Of a stretch of DNA of 64,000 nucleotides, positions 33,170 to 42,561 are shown one piece after another (positions within the stretch are counted from its first letter, which is position 1; each line of letters begins with the position of its first letter). The notes below the pieces were generated by a model. That model saw only the letters and a list, made by a program, of their open reading frames with translations, was not told the origin of the DNA and did not search any database. Position numbers and translations under genes: made by a program. Origin of the DNA: Owenweeksia sp965214115. GTDB taxonomy: Bacteria > Bacteroidota > Bacteroidia > Flavobacteriales > Schleiferiaceae. Location of the stretch: NCBI GenBank assembly GCA_965214115.1, contig CBDCAU010000010.1, positions 1-64,000 on the forward strand, given 5' to 3'.

Positions 33170-36100
33170 ATGAAAATTTTTACAAAAATCGCGGCGGCGG
33201 TGCTGCTTTCGTCAGCTACCTTGGCCGCACAGACTTCCCTTTTCCACGAAAATTTTGACAGCCCCAGCGGGCCGGATTCGGTCAGCACCAGCTCGGCCAG
33301 CGGCACCGCGCCCATTTTGTGGAACGACACTTCCTTCCTTTCCGTTTCTGGAAATTCTTCCTACCACGTTAGTGGTTCGCCGGGCAGCGGCGCGGCGCAA
33401 CAAGTTTTTTTTGAAACCCAATCTTTCAGCACCGTCAATCAAGATTATGTGTATCTGCGCTTTTCCCACATCGCCAAGATTTTCGTGCAAAACGAGGGGC
33501 GCATTTCCATCAGCACCGACAACGGCCAGACCTACACCCAACTGACCAGCACCCCGTATCGGGGACGGTTTTTGGGCGGCAGTACCGTATTCCGCTCCGT
33601 GGATTATTTTAATGAAGCCGGCTACAATCTGCCCAGCCAAAACGTAAACCTATGGAACGCCCTGCAATGGACGGGGCCGGCTTCCGTACCAAAACCGTCG
33701 TGGTGGGTAGAGGAAGCGTTTGATCTGACGGGCTTGGCCAATGATACTTCAGCGGGATTTCCGGCCACGGGTTTTGCCAATGTCAAAATCCGCTTCGAGG
33801 CGCAGTTCAACAACCAAGTCATCGGGACGGGCGGCTATTTGGCCGGCTGGTTCGTGGACGATGTGAAAGTGCTGGGTCATAATTGTGAGTTGGTGCCGCC
33901 CCGAATTACGACGGATTTTACGCCCTTCCCTTGCTATAACCACAATCCGCAGGGCAGCGTACCCACCGACTCACAGAACGATTACGCGGTAGGGGTACGC
34001 GCGTTCGACGATGAGAATCTCGATTCTGGCATCGACAGCCTGATCCTGTTTTCCAGTGTGAACGGAAGTGCGTTTACCGCTACTAAGATGCAGCTCTATC
34101 AAAGTTTCAATAACGAATACCGCTCGGCTGTATTTAACGTAATGCCCGGCGATAGCGCTCGGTATTACATCGTGGCTTACGACAATTGTGGCAATAGTCA
34201 TCGCTTGCCCAATGATGAAGGCGACTATTTTGAATTCCAGCCTTTCAATACTCCTTCTAAATGCGGCAACGGCGTCGGTTGCAACCAAAGCCCAAGCTTG
34301 ATTACTGATTTTCCTTGGCGGGAAGATTTTGAGGGCCCAGAATGGATGCTGGGAAACCGTGGCAATAACACCAACTTCCGCAGCGGTTTTCCGATTGGAG
34401 CCGGCAAAAACTGGACGGTTCAACCCAGTCCCAACCAAGATTGGGGCTACACCGTATGGAGCGGCCCCACGCCCCAAGCCAACACCGGCCCCAGCGCCGA
34501 CCACACTTCCGGCAGCGGCCAATATTTGTTTTCCGATTTTGAGTTTGCCCCCGCATCAGAAATCAATACCCTGCTGATAACGCCCTGCATTGATTTGCGC
34601 GACAGCGTGCCCCGCCAGTTTTCGTTTTGGTACCATCTTTTTGGCGCGGACGTGGACAAGCTGACCATCCACATCGACACGGGCAGCGACGCCATCGCGC
34701 TATGGCCGGGCTACGACGAAATCGTGGGCGAAGTACAAAACCGCTCCATCAACGGCTGGCAGCAGCGCGCCGTGGATCTGTCCCCTTTTCAGGGAAAAAT
34801 CATCCGCATCCTCATTCGTAAGCGGCGGCTGCCCAGCGGCGACTTGGCGGATATGGCGCTCGACGATTTTTCCATCGAAAACATACCGCCCCGCGACGTG
34901 CGGCTGCTGGCGGTGGATTCACCCTCCAGCTCGCCTTGCGGCGCTACCAGCGGGCTGCCTTTGGCTTTCAGAATTGTCAATGACGGGAACGACTCGCTGG
35001 GCATCCTGCCTTTTGCCTACCAACTGAACGGCGGGGCCATCATCCGCGACACGGCCACCTTGAACGGGTTTGGGTTTTTGGACACCGCCACGATTCAATC
35101 TTCTGCCCCGCTGGTGCTAAACCCCGCGCAGCCGCACGTTTTGAAAGTGTGGACGGAAGTATCGGGCGATTCCGACACTTCTGACGATACCTTGAGTATC
35201 CCGCTGAGCGCGAGCGGAAACGCCATCCAGAATTTCCCCTACCACTTGGATTTTGAAAACGCCACGGCGGGCAACCCCGGCCTGCTGAACGACAGCAACT
35301 GGATCCTGAACGGGGCGGCCAACTCGGGCGGCGCGCATTGGAAAATAGAAAAAGGCCCGCTGCGCAAAACGCTGGCCGGCCCATTCACGGCTTTTGGCAA
35401 AGAACAAACCTTCGTAGCATTGCAAGTGCCATCGGGCGCTTCCGCCAGCGTGGCGCGCTTCGAGTCGAAGTGCATCGATTTGACCAACGCCAATTTGCCC
35501 AAACTTTATTTCCACGGATTTGAAAAAAACGCGCAAACCTTGGAAGTGTACGTGGAAGACGCGGGGCAATGGAAATTGCTGCCGCTTACCGTGAACACCT
35601 TTTCCCAAAAGGAAACGATGAAACTGTACGAAGCCAACCTGACCCCCTACGCGGGAAACACCACGCGCTTGGCGTTTGAAGTTTTGGCGCAAGCCAGCGA
35701 TAGCAGCTACCACGTGGCGTTCGACAACATCCAGATTTTGGAAGGCGGCACCACCGACTTGGCCCTGCGTTCCTTTCCGGAAAGTTTGCAGCGGTTTTTC
35801 GAGGGCACCACTTCGCTGCCCGCCGGCAATTCGTTCGATTTTTCCGTCCTGCGATTGCCCACCAGCACCACCGCGCAGATTAAAATAGAAATGGAAAACC
35901 AGTGTATCAATCAACCTACGATAACCGCCACCAGCCCCAGTTTTTTCGTGGCGCAATTTTCTGCGGGGAATTTGAACCGCAGCCAAACCATCAACAACTT
36001 GACTTTGAGCGCAAGCTTGACGGCCGGCCATTATTTGGGAAAAGCGTGGCTGGAAACGCCGGGCGATTCGGTGCATTTCAACGACACCCTTTATTTCGAG

Positions 36101-37804
36101 AGTTCTGTGATTCCCGACGTGGCCGCGCCTTTTTTCACGGATTTTGAAAATTGCGACAACGGTTTTTCTTTCAAAGGGCCGCTGCGCCAATGGGAAATTG
36201 CCACGCCCCAAAAGAGCGGCATCAGCGGTGCTTTTTCGGGGGCCAACGCGGCCGTTTCCAACCGCTCCGATTCGGTGGTCAGCACAGGCGAGGAATTTTT
36301 GTTCACCCCCATTTTCGTGGGAATGGATTCCGTGTTCGGCGCGGAAATCCGCTTCCGCCACAATTTTGACTTCATCGGCGGGGCGCGCGGCCGCGTGGAA
36401 GTGTTGCGCGGCGCACAGGGCTGGACGGATTTGTACACCCCCAATATCCAAGGCCAAAACTGGGCTCCCTTTTATAATTATGTATCGGGCAGCGATCCCA
36501 ACAACGGCTTTACCGGAAGCTCCCCCGGCTGGATACTCAGCACCTACCCCTTGGCGCAATTGCGGCCACAGCCCATCATAGCCTTCCGCTTTGTGCTGGA
36601 TACCAAGGGCGAGCGGATGCCCGGCTGGGCCATCGACGATTTTGAGATTTTCGTGCCCGAGCAAAATTCGGCCTCGCCCACCGCGCTGGGGTTTACCCAA
36701 GTGCCGCTACCCAGTGGAAATTTAATCAAGCTGGAAATCACCAACACGGGGGCGGCCCCCCTTTCGGAAGCGGAAATTTTTGTGGAAAACAACGGCCAGC
36801 TCCAGTTTAGCGAAGTGGTCAATTTCAGCGCTTTGCAAAGTGGGAAATCCACCGTGGTGACGCTGGCCACGCCCTTGAACTTAGATACCGTTCAAAACCA
36901 GTTGCTCATCTATACCCAGCGGCCCAACGACCGTCCGGACGAGCTGCCGCTGGACGACACGCTGCAACTGCAGTTTGCCATTCCGGGCACGGTGGCCACG
37001 CTGCCCTTTTGCGCAGATTTCGACAGTTCGTCCACCTTTCTTCCTTTTCAGGAAAAAACGGGTTTCTTGGGCGGCCAGTGGGAAGTGGCACCAGCGGCCG
37101 CCGCCCCCAGCGCGCCCAACGCTTGGACGATTGCGCCCGCGGATTCGCTCTCGCACCTGCTCCGATCGGATTTGTACACGCCGAGCTACTTGCTCCAGGC
37201 CGGGCCGTGCTACCGATTTAGCTTTCAGCATTTATTCGATACCGAGAAAAACTTTGACGGCGGCAACGTGGAAATCACCCTGGACAGCGGCCAAACCTGG
37301 CAGGTGTTGGGAAATTTTGATGACACCGCTTGGTACAACTCGCTTTACGTCCAATCTTTGGAATTGACCAAGCCCGGCTTCAGCGGCAACAGCGGCGGGT
37401 GGGTGCAGTCTTTTCAGGAATTTAGCCCGGCGCTCACGGGGCTGGTGCAGTTCCGCTTTCGCTACGCCACCAACGCCAGCGTGGCCAGCTTCGGCTGGTT
37501 GATCGACGATGTGTGCGTAGAAAATATCGCCACGGGCTGCGAGGTGGTTTCCTTGGCGGAAAATGGGATTCAAGGTTTCAAGGTTTTCCCCAATCCCGCG
37601 CGGGAAAAGTTGAATATCGTATTTGAAAAAGAAGGAGACCGCGAAATTTGGATCACCAACGGGGCGGGGCAAAAAATCCGGTTGCTGCACCTTCCCGAAA
37701 AGGAAAACGCGGTGGACGTCTCCGCTTTTCCGAAAGGGATTTATTTTCTGAATATCAAAACCAAAAACGGGGAAACGCGACGGGTGAAGTTTTTGAAAAA
37801 TTAA
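33170..37804 (+). CDS. Giant T9SS-secreted jelly-roll repeat protein B1
   Basis: 1544 residues from the ATG at 33170 (signal peptide MKIFTKIAAAVLLSSATLAAQ); an upstream in-frame ATG lies inside A1. Five MAM/jelly-roll-like domains end in the strand motif (W/A)-x-(V/L/I/F)-D-(D/N) at about residues 227, 562, 850, 1152 and 1443 (GWFVDDVKV, MALDDFSI, VAFDNIQI, WAIDDFEI, WLIDDVCV). Short Ig-like linkers lie between and a type A sorting domain ends the protein (FKVFPNPAREKLNI). No catalytic motif is seen; an adhesive or glycan-binding surface protein is inferred. A terminator follows 6 bp later. Confidence 0.85.
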   Translation: MKIFTKIAAAVLLSSATLAAQTSLFHENFDSPSGPDSVSTSSASGTAPILWNDTSFLSVSGNSSYHVSGSPGSGAAQQVFFETQSFSTVNQDYVYLRFSHIAKIFVQNEGRISISTDNGQTYTQLTSTPYRGRFLGGSTVFRSVDYFNEAGYNLPSQNVNLWNALQWTGPASVPKPSWWVEEAFDLTGLANDTSAGFPATGFANVKIRFEAQFNNQVIGTGGYLAGWFVDDVKVLGHNCELVPPRITTDFTPFPCYNHNPQGSVPTDSQNDYAVGVRAFDDENLDSGIDSLILFSSVNGSAFTATKMQLYQSFNNEYRSAVFNVMPGDSARYYIVAYDNCGNSHRLPNDEGDYFEFQPFNTPSKCGNGVGCNQSPSLITDFPWREDFEGPEWMLGNRGNNTNFRSGFPIGAGKNWTVQPSPNQDWGYTVWSGPTPQANTGPSADHTSGSGQYLFSDFEFAPASEINTLLITPCIDLRDSVPRQFSFWYHLFGADVDKLTIHIDTGSDAIALWPGYDEIVGEVQNRSINGWQQRAVDLSPFQGKIIRILIRKRRLPSGDLADMALDDFSIENIPPRDVRLLAVDSPSSSPCGATSGLPLAFRIVNDGNDSLGILPFAYQLNGGAIIRDTATLNGFGFLDTATIQSSAPLVLNPAQPHVLKVWTEVSGDSDTSDDTLSIPLSASGNAIQNFPYHLDFENATAGNPGLLNDSNWILNGAANSGGAHWKIEKGPLRKTLAGPFTAFGKEQTFVALQVPSGASASVARFESKCIDLTNANLPKLYFHGFEKNAQTLEVYVEDAGQWKLLPLTVNTFSQKETMKLYEANLTPYAGNTTRLAFEVLAQASDSSYHVAFDNIQILEGGTTDLALRSFPESLQRFFEGTTSLPAGNSFDFSVLRLPTSTTAQIKIEMENQCINQPTITATSPSFFVAQFSAGNLNRSQTINNLTLSASLTAGHYLGKAWLETPGDSVHFNDTLYFESSVIPDVAAPFFTDFENCDNGFSFKGPLRQWEIATPQKSGISGAFSGANAAVSNRSDSVVSTGEEFLFTPIFVGMDSVFGAEIRFRHNFDFIGGARGRVEVLRGAQGWTDLYTPNIQGQNWAPFYNYVSGSDPNNGFTGSSPGWILSTYPLAQLRPQPIIAFRFVLDTKGERMPGWAIDDFEIFVPEQNSASPTALGFTQVPLPSGNLIKLEITNTGAAPLSEAEIFVENNGQLQFSEVVNFSALQSGKSTVVTLATPLNLDTVQNQLLIYTQRPNDRPDELPLDDTLQLQFAIPGTVATLPFCADFDSSSTFLPFQEKTGFLGGQWEVAPAAAAPSAPNAWTIAPADSLSHLLRSDLYTPSYLLQAGPCYRFSFQHLFDTEKNFDGGNVEITLDSGQTWQVLGNFDDTAWYNSLYVQSLELTKPGFSGNSGGWVQSFQEFSPALTGLVQFRFRYATNASVASFGWLIDDVCVENIATGCEVVSLAENGIQGFKVFPNPAREKLNIVFEKEGDREIWITNGAGQKIRLLHLPEKENAVDVSAFPKGIYFLNIKTKNGETRRVKFLKN

Positions 37805-37810
37805 TTTTAT

Positions 37811-37857
37811 AAAAAGCGCGTCTTCGAGAAAAAAAATCGGCTGGGTTCGCGCTTTTT
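37811..37857 (+). terminator. Rho-independent terminator after B1
   Basis: AAAAAGCGCG pairs with CGCGCTTTTT across a 27-nt loop, with Ts on the far side; it separates A1-B1 from A2-A3-A4-B2. Confidence 0.75.
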
Positions 37858-37897
37858 CTATTTCTTGCTCGCTTCAAAACAACTTTAAACTTTGACT

Positions 37898-39451
37898 ATG
37901 AAAAAGCTGCTACTTTTATCCGCCTTGCTGATTACCTTTTTTCAGAACGGAAAAGCCACCCACTTTGCCGGGGGCGAGATTTACTACGAATACATCGGCG
38001 ATTCCACGGGGATCAATTTCCAGTATTTCGTGCAGGCGTTTTTATATTTTGAGATAAGAAACGGCGTGGCCGGCCCGCCCTCCGCGGCGACTATCTGCGT
38101 TCATTCAAGTTGTTTTTCAAGTTTTTCTCAAAACCTGCAAGTCAACCCGCCCCCCAGCCATTTGGCCCATCCCAACTTCAGTAATGCTTACGCCGTGCCG
38201 CGCGAGTTCCGCTGCCTGGATCCGCTTGATAGTGCTTATGTGAACACGGGCGTGGTGCGCTATGAGGGCGTGATTACCCTGTCAGGAAAATGTGCGGATT
38301 ACGTTATCGCTTACAATTCGTGCTGCCGCAACAGTGCCATTTCCAATCTGCAAAACGCGAGCACCCAAGGCATTTTTGTAAGTGCCGCGCTCAACAATAC
38401 CTTGGGATCCAACAGCTCGCCGCGTTTTGCCTTGGCGCCGCTGTTCAACACCTGCAAGGGCGGCTCCGTAGAGCTTGTTCAGACCGTGGCGGAAGCGGAG
38501 GGCGATTCCGTGTTTTTCCAAAACGGTGTGCCGCAAGATCCGAACAACGCGAGCTGCAATTCGATCGTTGGTCCCAGCTCCACTGACATTGCCTATGCGT
38601 CTGGCTATAGCATCAACAGCCCCGTGAGTTCGTCCACGGGCGTGAACCTCAACACGCGGACTGGGCTGCTCACATTCACGCCTACCCAAACGGAAGTGGT
38701 TGCGCTGCGCACCACCGTATCGGAATTCCGCTACGACACGGCGGCACAGCAATGGGTGCAGGTGGGCGAGATCAACCGCGAATTCCAAATGGCCATCGGC
38801 GACAGTTGCCGCAAGGACGTGCGCGAGGTAAAACTGCGCCACGTGGTGGATTCTTTGCAATACCGGGAGCTTTTTTGCGGCGACAGCCTTTTGGTTTTCA
38901 AGACCAGCGGGTTTTTCAAGCGCGAAAGTTTGGCGCCCAATGCCACTGATTTTGCGATCATCGATGGTGGCGGGCGGCTGCTCCCCGTGGTTTCGGCCAC
39001 CGTGCCAACGGGGGGAGTTCAAGAGTTTGCGCAGTTCGTGCAATTGCGGCTTTTTCAAAATATTTACTATGACGACACGCTGCGGCTGGTGTCCCGCGTG
39101 GGCAACGACCAAAATACATTGGTGAACGCCTGCGGCTTTGAGCTGGCCGAATTTGACACCTTGTTTTTTTTCGTGCGCGATTGCCAAACGGGATTTTCGT
39201 TGGTGGAAGATGCAGCCCTTTCCTTTCGGCTTTTCCCCAATCCCGCCCAAGATGTTCTGAATATCGAATTTAAAAACGCTGCTAAAAAAACAGTGCGAAT
39301 CTCCAATGCCGCCGGCCAAATTTTTCATCAACAAACCATCCGCCAAACGCGCGCGGAAATCGCCACGGAAAATCTCCCGAACGGGATGTATTTCCTTACG
39401 GTAAAAGAAAAGGGTGGCGCGGCGCGGACGGTGAAATTCTTTAAAAATTGA
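37898..39451 (+). CDS. T9SS-secreted SprB-N-terminus-like protein A2
   Basis: 517 residues from ATG 37898 (signal peptide MKKLLLLSALLITFFQNGKA). Same order as A1: THFAGGEIYYEYIGDSTG, YVIAYNSCCRNSAISN, TFTPTQTEVVALRTTVSEFRYDT, VGEINREFQMAIGDSC, then a type A sorting domain. The body is more like A1 than A3 or A4, but the last 50 codons are nearly identical to A3. It has its own leader after the B1 terminator and heads the second unit, with 31 bp to A3. Confidence 0.85.
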   Translation: MKKLLLLSALLITFFQNGKATHFAGGEIYYEYIGDSTGINFQYFVQAFLYFEIRNGVAGPPSAATICVHSSCFSSFSQNLQVNPPPSHLAHPNFSNAYAVPREFRCLDPLDSAYVNTGVVRYEGVITLSGKCADYVIAYNSCCRNSAISNLQNASTQGIFVSAALNNTLGSNSSPRFALAPLFNTCKGGSVELVQTVAEAEGDSVFFQNGVPQDPNNASCNSIVGPSSTDIAYASGYSINSPVSSSTGVNLNTRTGLLTFTPTQTEVVALRTTVSEFRYDTAAQQWVQVGEINREFQMAIGDSCRKDVREVKLRHVVDSLQYRELFCGDSLLVFKTSGFFKRESLAPNATDFAIIDGGGRLLPVVSATVPTGGVQEFAQFVQLRLFQNIYYDDTLRLVSRVGNDQNTLVNACGFELAEFDTLFFFVRDCQTGFSLVEDAALSFRLFPNPAQDVLNIEFKNAAKKTVRISNAAGQIFHQQTIRQTRAEIATENLPNGMYFLTVKEKGGAARTVKFFKN

Positions 39452-39458
39452 AATTCCC

Positions 39459-39478
39459 ATTCGGCAACGAATCTTTTT
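39459..39478 (+). terminator. Small GNRA hairpin with T-run between A2 and A3
   Basis: ATTCG-GCAA-CGAAT followed by CTTTTT, 8 bp after the A2 stop. The 5-bp stem is short, so it may only attenuate read-through. Confidence 0.4.
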
Positions 39479-39482
39479 GAAT

Positions 39483-40976
39483 ATGAAAAGGATATTCTTT
39501 TTATGGATGCTGATCGGGTTCGGGGTTTCGTCCAGCGCCGCGCATTGGCAGGGCGGCACCATCCACTACCGCTACATTGGTGACAGCACGGGGACGCCGT
39601 TTGAATATGAAATAACACTGGAACTATTCAGCGACACTTTGGCCACGGCCTTGGCTGACAGTGCGGATGTGTGCGTAAGTTCTGCTTGCTTTGGTGACAC
39701 CACTTTGCGGTTGCCGCGCACCGCCCTGAAATCCGAAACTGCCTTTTGGCCGTGCGGCGATGCGGGCAGTTTCAATTTTGCCAAGGCCGTTTACAAAATC
39801 CACTATGTGCTGGACGGTAAGTGTTCCGGTTTTACATTCAGCCACACCCAATGTTGCCTGAGCGGGAAGATTACCAACATCAGCAATCCGGCGGGGCAGG
39901 CGCTTTATTTGGCGGCTCACCTCAACAATATTCTCAAGCCGAATACCTCGGCGCGGTTTCGTCAATCGGAACCCTTGCCCAAAATGTGTCTGAAAACTGC
40001 CACAGACTTTCCTTTCTATGTCGATTTTGGCGCCAGCGATGCGGACGGGGACACTTTGTATCACCAAATGGCCAAACCCAAAGCCGACAGCGGCACTTGT
40101 GATAGCCCCGCTGTTTACAATCTGCCGTTTTCCGGTAGCCATTCTTTCGCCCAACCCCTGCCCACCTTGGGCGGATTGACTTTGGATGGCCGATTTGGGA
40201 ACACCCAAATTAAGCCCATCGCGGCGGGCAATTATTTAATTACGCGAGAAGTATGGGAATACGGCTTAGATTCGATTTCCGGATTTCTGCTTGTAGGCAT
40301 CTCAAAAATTCAATATGTCCAGCCTGTGGGCGGCAACTGCGACACCGTGCCGCGCAACGATTTGGCGTTCTTGGATTCCGGCTCGGCGTATTTCCGGCCA
40401 GTGCAATGTGGCGATTCCATTCTCCGGCTCACCACTACCTGCGGTTTTTTGGATTCCAGCGTGGCGCCTGACGGGACGGATTTCCGACTGTTCGCCCCCG
40501 ACAACAATTTGCTGCCCGCCACGGATATTCGCATCCTCCGCGATTCTTCAACGGATGCCAAATTCATCGAACTGAAACTGTTCCAGCCCTTGGCGCAGAA
40601 CGGCGCGTATTTTTTAACGACCAAAAAAGGCAGCGATGGCAACGTGCTGGTCAGCCCCAATGGCGTGGAAGTACAAGAATTCACTTCGCTGAATTTCACG
40701 GTCTCGGATTGCAATGGGATGAATATCACGGAAAACGCGACCCTTCCTTTTTCGATTTTCCCCAATCCCGCGGGCGATGTCTTACACTTGCATTTTGAAG
40801 AGAAAAACCTGCGGTTTCTAAAAATCTCCAACGCCGCCGGCCAGATTTTTCATCAACAAACCATCCGCCAAGCGCGCGCGGAAATTGCCACGGAAAACCT
40901 CCCGCAAGGGATGTATTTCCTTACGGTAAAAGAAAAGGGTGGTCCGGCGCGGACGGTGAAATTCTCGAAACACTAA
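39483..40976 (+). CDS. T9SS-secreted SprB-N-terminus-like protein A3
   Basis: 497 residues from ATG 39483. Signal peptide to about residue 19, then AHWQGGTIHYRYIGDSTG. It is the most diverged of the four: the CCRN motif has become CCLSG, and the VSEYR segment is VWEYGLDSISG. The sorting domain (FSIFPNPAGDVLHL ... EIATENLPQGMYFLTV) is almost identical to that of A2 although the bodies differ throughout. Function unknown. A4 starts 29 bp downstream. Confidence 0.85.
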   Translation: MKRIFFLWMLIGFGVSSSAAHWQGGTIHYRYIGDSTGTPFEYEITLELFSDTLATALADSADVCVSSACFGDTTLRLPRTALKSETAFWPCGDAGSFNFAKAVYKIHYVLDGKCSGFTFSHTQCCLSGKITNISNPAGQALYLAAHLNNILKPNTSARFRQSEPLPKMCLKTATDFPFYVDFGASDADGDTLYHQMAKPKADSGTCDSPAVYNLPFSGSHSFAQPLPTLGGLTLDGRFGNTQIKPIAAGNYLITREVWEYGLDSISGFLLVGISKIQYVQPVGGNCDTVPRNDLAFLDSGSAYFRPVQCGDSILRLTTTCGFLDSSVAPDGTDFRLFAPDNNLLPATDIRILRDSSTDAKFIELKLFQPLAQNGAYFLTTKKGSDGNVLVSPNGVEVQEFTSLNFTVSDCNGMNITENATLPFSIFPNPAGDVLHLHFEEKNLRFLKISNAAGQIFHQQTIRQARAEIATENLPQGMYFLTVKEKGGPARTVKFSKH

Positions 40977-41005
40977 ATTTTTTAACGTTTAATAATTCTA
41001 ACAAA

Positions 41006-42520
41006 ATGAAAAAGATTGCTATTTTTTTGATGATGGTGGGGATGGGTTTCTCCGCCGCGGCCTCGCATATTTCTGGCGGCCACATTTATTACGAATACAT
41101 CGGCGACAGCAGCGGGATACCCAATCAATACAAGGTTTATTTGGATTTGCTGGTGGACAATAGTGGAGTGAGCGCGCCCTCTACCGCCACCATTTGCATC
41201 GAATCCAGTTGCTTTGCCAGTATGAACGTAACGGCCTCCGTGGTCACGGGAGGTATGCCGCACCCCATCCAGTCGAATTGCCTCTCCCCCTTTCCCAATT
41301 TCAATAACTGTGGCGGACCTGGCTTCGTTACCGTGCAAAACCATATCTACCAAGCCACTGTAACGCTCCCCGGCACTTGTCCCGATTTTGTGTTTTCCTA
41401 CAATTCGTGCTGTTACAGCAATGCTATTATCAATGTGAACCAACCCCAAAACAAGTCCATTTATATAGAAGCCCGGCTAAACAATACCTTGGGAAACAAC
41501 GACAACGTGCAGTTTTGCGGCCCGTTTGCCAAGGCCTTTTGCGTGGTGCCCCCGGGCGGGTATCCTTTCAACCAGTATTTTGGGGGAGTGGAAAGCGATG
41601 GCGACAGTATCTTGTACCGCCTGTCTCAACCCAAAACGGTGTCAGGGTTTTGTGGCAGCCTCAGCCCTTCTCTCGTCCCTTATTCGGCGGGCCGTTCGGT
41701 TAAAAATCCGTTTGCCACCAGCAGTGGTTTTAAGGTAGATTCCGCGGGCGGTTTCGTTACTTTCAGCCCCAGCCAACCGGCCGTTCCCCTGTTGTCTTTC
41801 GAGGCTATCGAGTTCCGGTATGACACCACCGCGCAGCAATGGATTGAAGTGGGAAATTCGGTGCGGACCCACATCGTTCCCATTGTGCAATCCTGCAATA
41901 TTTCCGGCAACCAGCGCAACCGGTTGACTTTGCCGGACAGCAATTCCACGTTTTTCAAGCCACGCAACGTGGGCGATACCTCGCTGCGCATCATCGCGCG
42001 CTGTGGTTTTTTGGATACCACCTTGGCGGCCGATGGTTCCGATTTCCGGCTGTATGCGCCCGACTCCAGCATCATCCCCGTCGTGGCGGCCACGGCAGCG
42101 GGCGGCGGCGCCATTAATTTGAAACTATTTTTGCCCTTTCCCAAAAAAGGCCAGTACGCGCTCGTTTCCGCAATAGGCAGCGACGGGAACACTTTGGTAA
42201 ACCCCATCGGCAACGACATCCCAGCCAACGATACCCTGCTGTTCCAAATAGTGAACGGCGGCATCGGGCTTTCGGAAAATGGGGAAACCTCCTTCAAAAT
42301 TTTTCCCAACCCGGCGGAGAACATCTTGCATTTTGAATTCGAAAACGGCGCGGCGCGGCGTATTTCCATTGTGGATGTGTCGGGAAAAACGGTGCTTTCG
42401 CGGGAAGTTTCGGTGGCCACGGGACAAATCGACATCGGAAAACTGGAAGCCGGCCTCTATTTTCTCAAAGCATTCTCCCAAAACCAAAAACCCCAAACCC
42501 AACCCTTTGTAAAAGATTGA
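41006..42520 (+). CDS. T9SS-secreted SprB-N-terminus-like protein A4
   Basis: 504 residues with signal peptide MKKIAIFLMMVGMGFSAAA, then SHISGGHIYYEYIGDSSG, FVFSYNSCCYSNAIIN (CCRN replaced by CCYS), AIEFRYDTTAQQWIEVGNS and a type A sorting domain (FKIFPNPAENILHF). The middle third differs most from the other A proteins. It directly precedes B2, as A1 precedes B1, with an octamer repeat in the 41-bp gap. Confidence 0.85.
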   Translation: MKKIAIFLMMVGMGFSAAASHISGGHIYYEYIGDSSGIPNQYKVYLDLLVDNSGVSAPSTATICIESSCFASMNVTASVVTGGMPHPIQSNCLSPFPNFNNCGGPGFVTVQNHIYQATVTLPGTCPDFVFSYNSCCYSNAIINVNQPQNKSIYIEARLNNTLGNNDNVQFCGPFAKAFCVVPPGGYPFNQYFGGVESDGDSILYRLSQPKTVSGFCGSLSPSLVPYSAGRSVKNPFATSSGFKVDSAGGFVTFSPSQPAVPLLSFEAIEFRYDTTAQQWIEVGNSVRTHIVPIVQSCNISGNQRNRLTLPDSNSTFFKPRNVGDTSLRIIARCGFLDTTLAADGSDFRLYAPDSSIIPVVAATAAGGGAINLKLFLPFPKKGQYALVSAIGSDGNTLVNPIGNDIPANDTLLFQIVNGGIGLSENGETSFKIFPNPAENILHFEFENGAARRISIVDVSGKTVLSREVSVATGQIDIGKLEAGLYFLKAFSQNQKPQTQPFVKD

Positions 42521-42552
42521 CCCATTGTCCAATTGACCCATTGTCTCATTGT
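42521..42552. repeat. Tandem octamer repeat between A4 and B2
   Basis: Four 8-bp units (CCATTGTC, CAATTGAC, CCATTGTC, TCATTGTC) begin right at the A4 stop and end 9 bp before the B2 ATG, in the ribosome-binding region. Confidence 0.8.
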
Positions 42553-42561
42553 CTGATTATT

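Noticed and set aside
35117..36700. Long open frame antisense to B1, 527 codons
   Set aside because: It shadows a clear coding gene with signal peptide and sorting domain; its translation has no domain and an unnatural Gly/Arg/His-rich composition. The same holds for long antisense frames at 3691-5055, 38282-39562 and 55114-56466.
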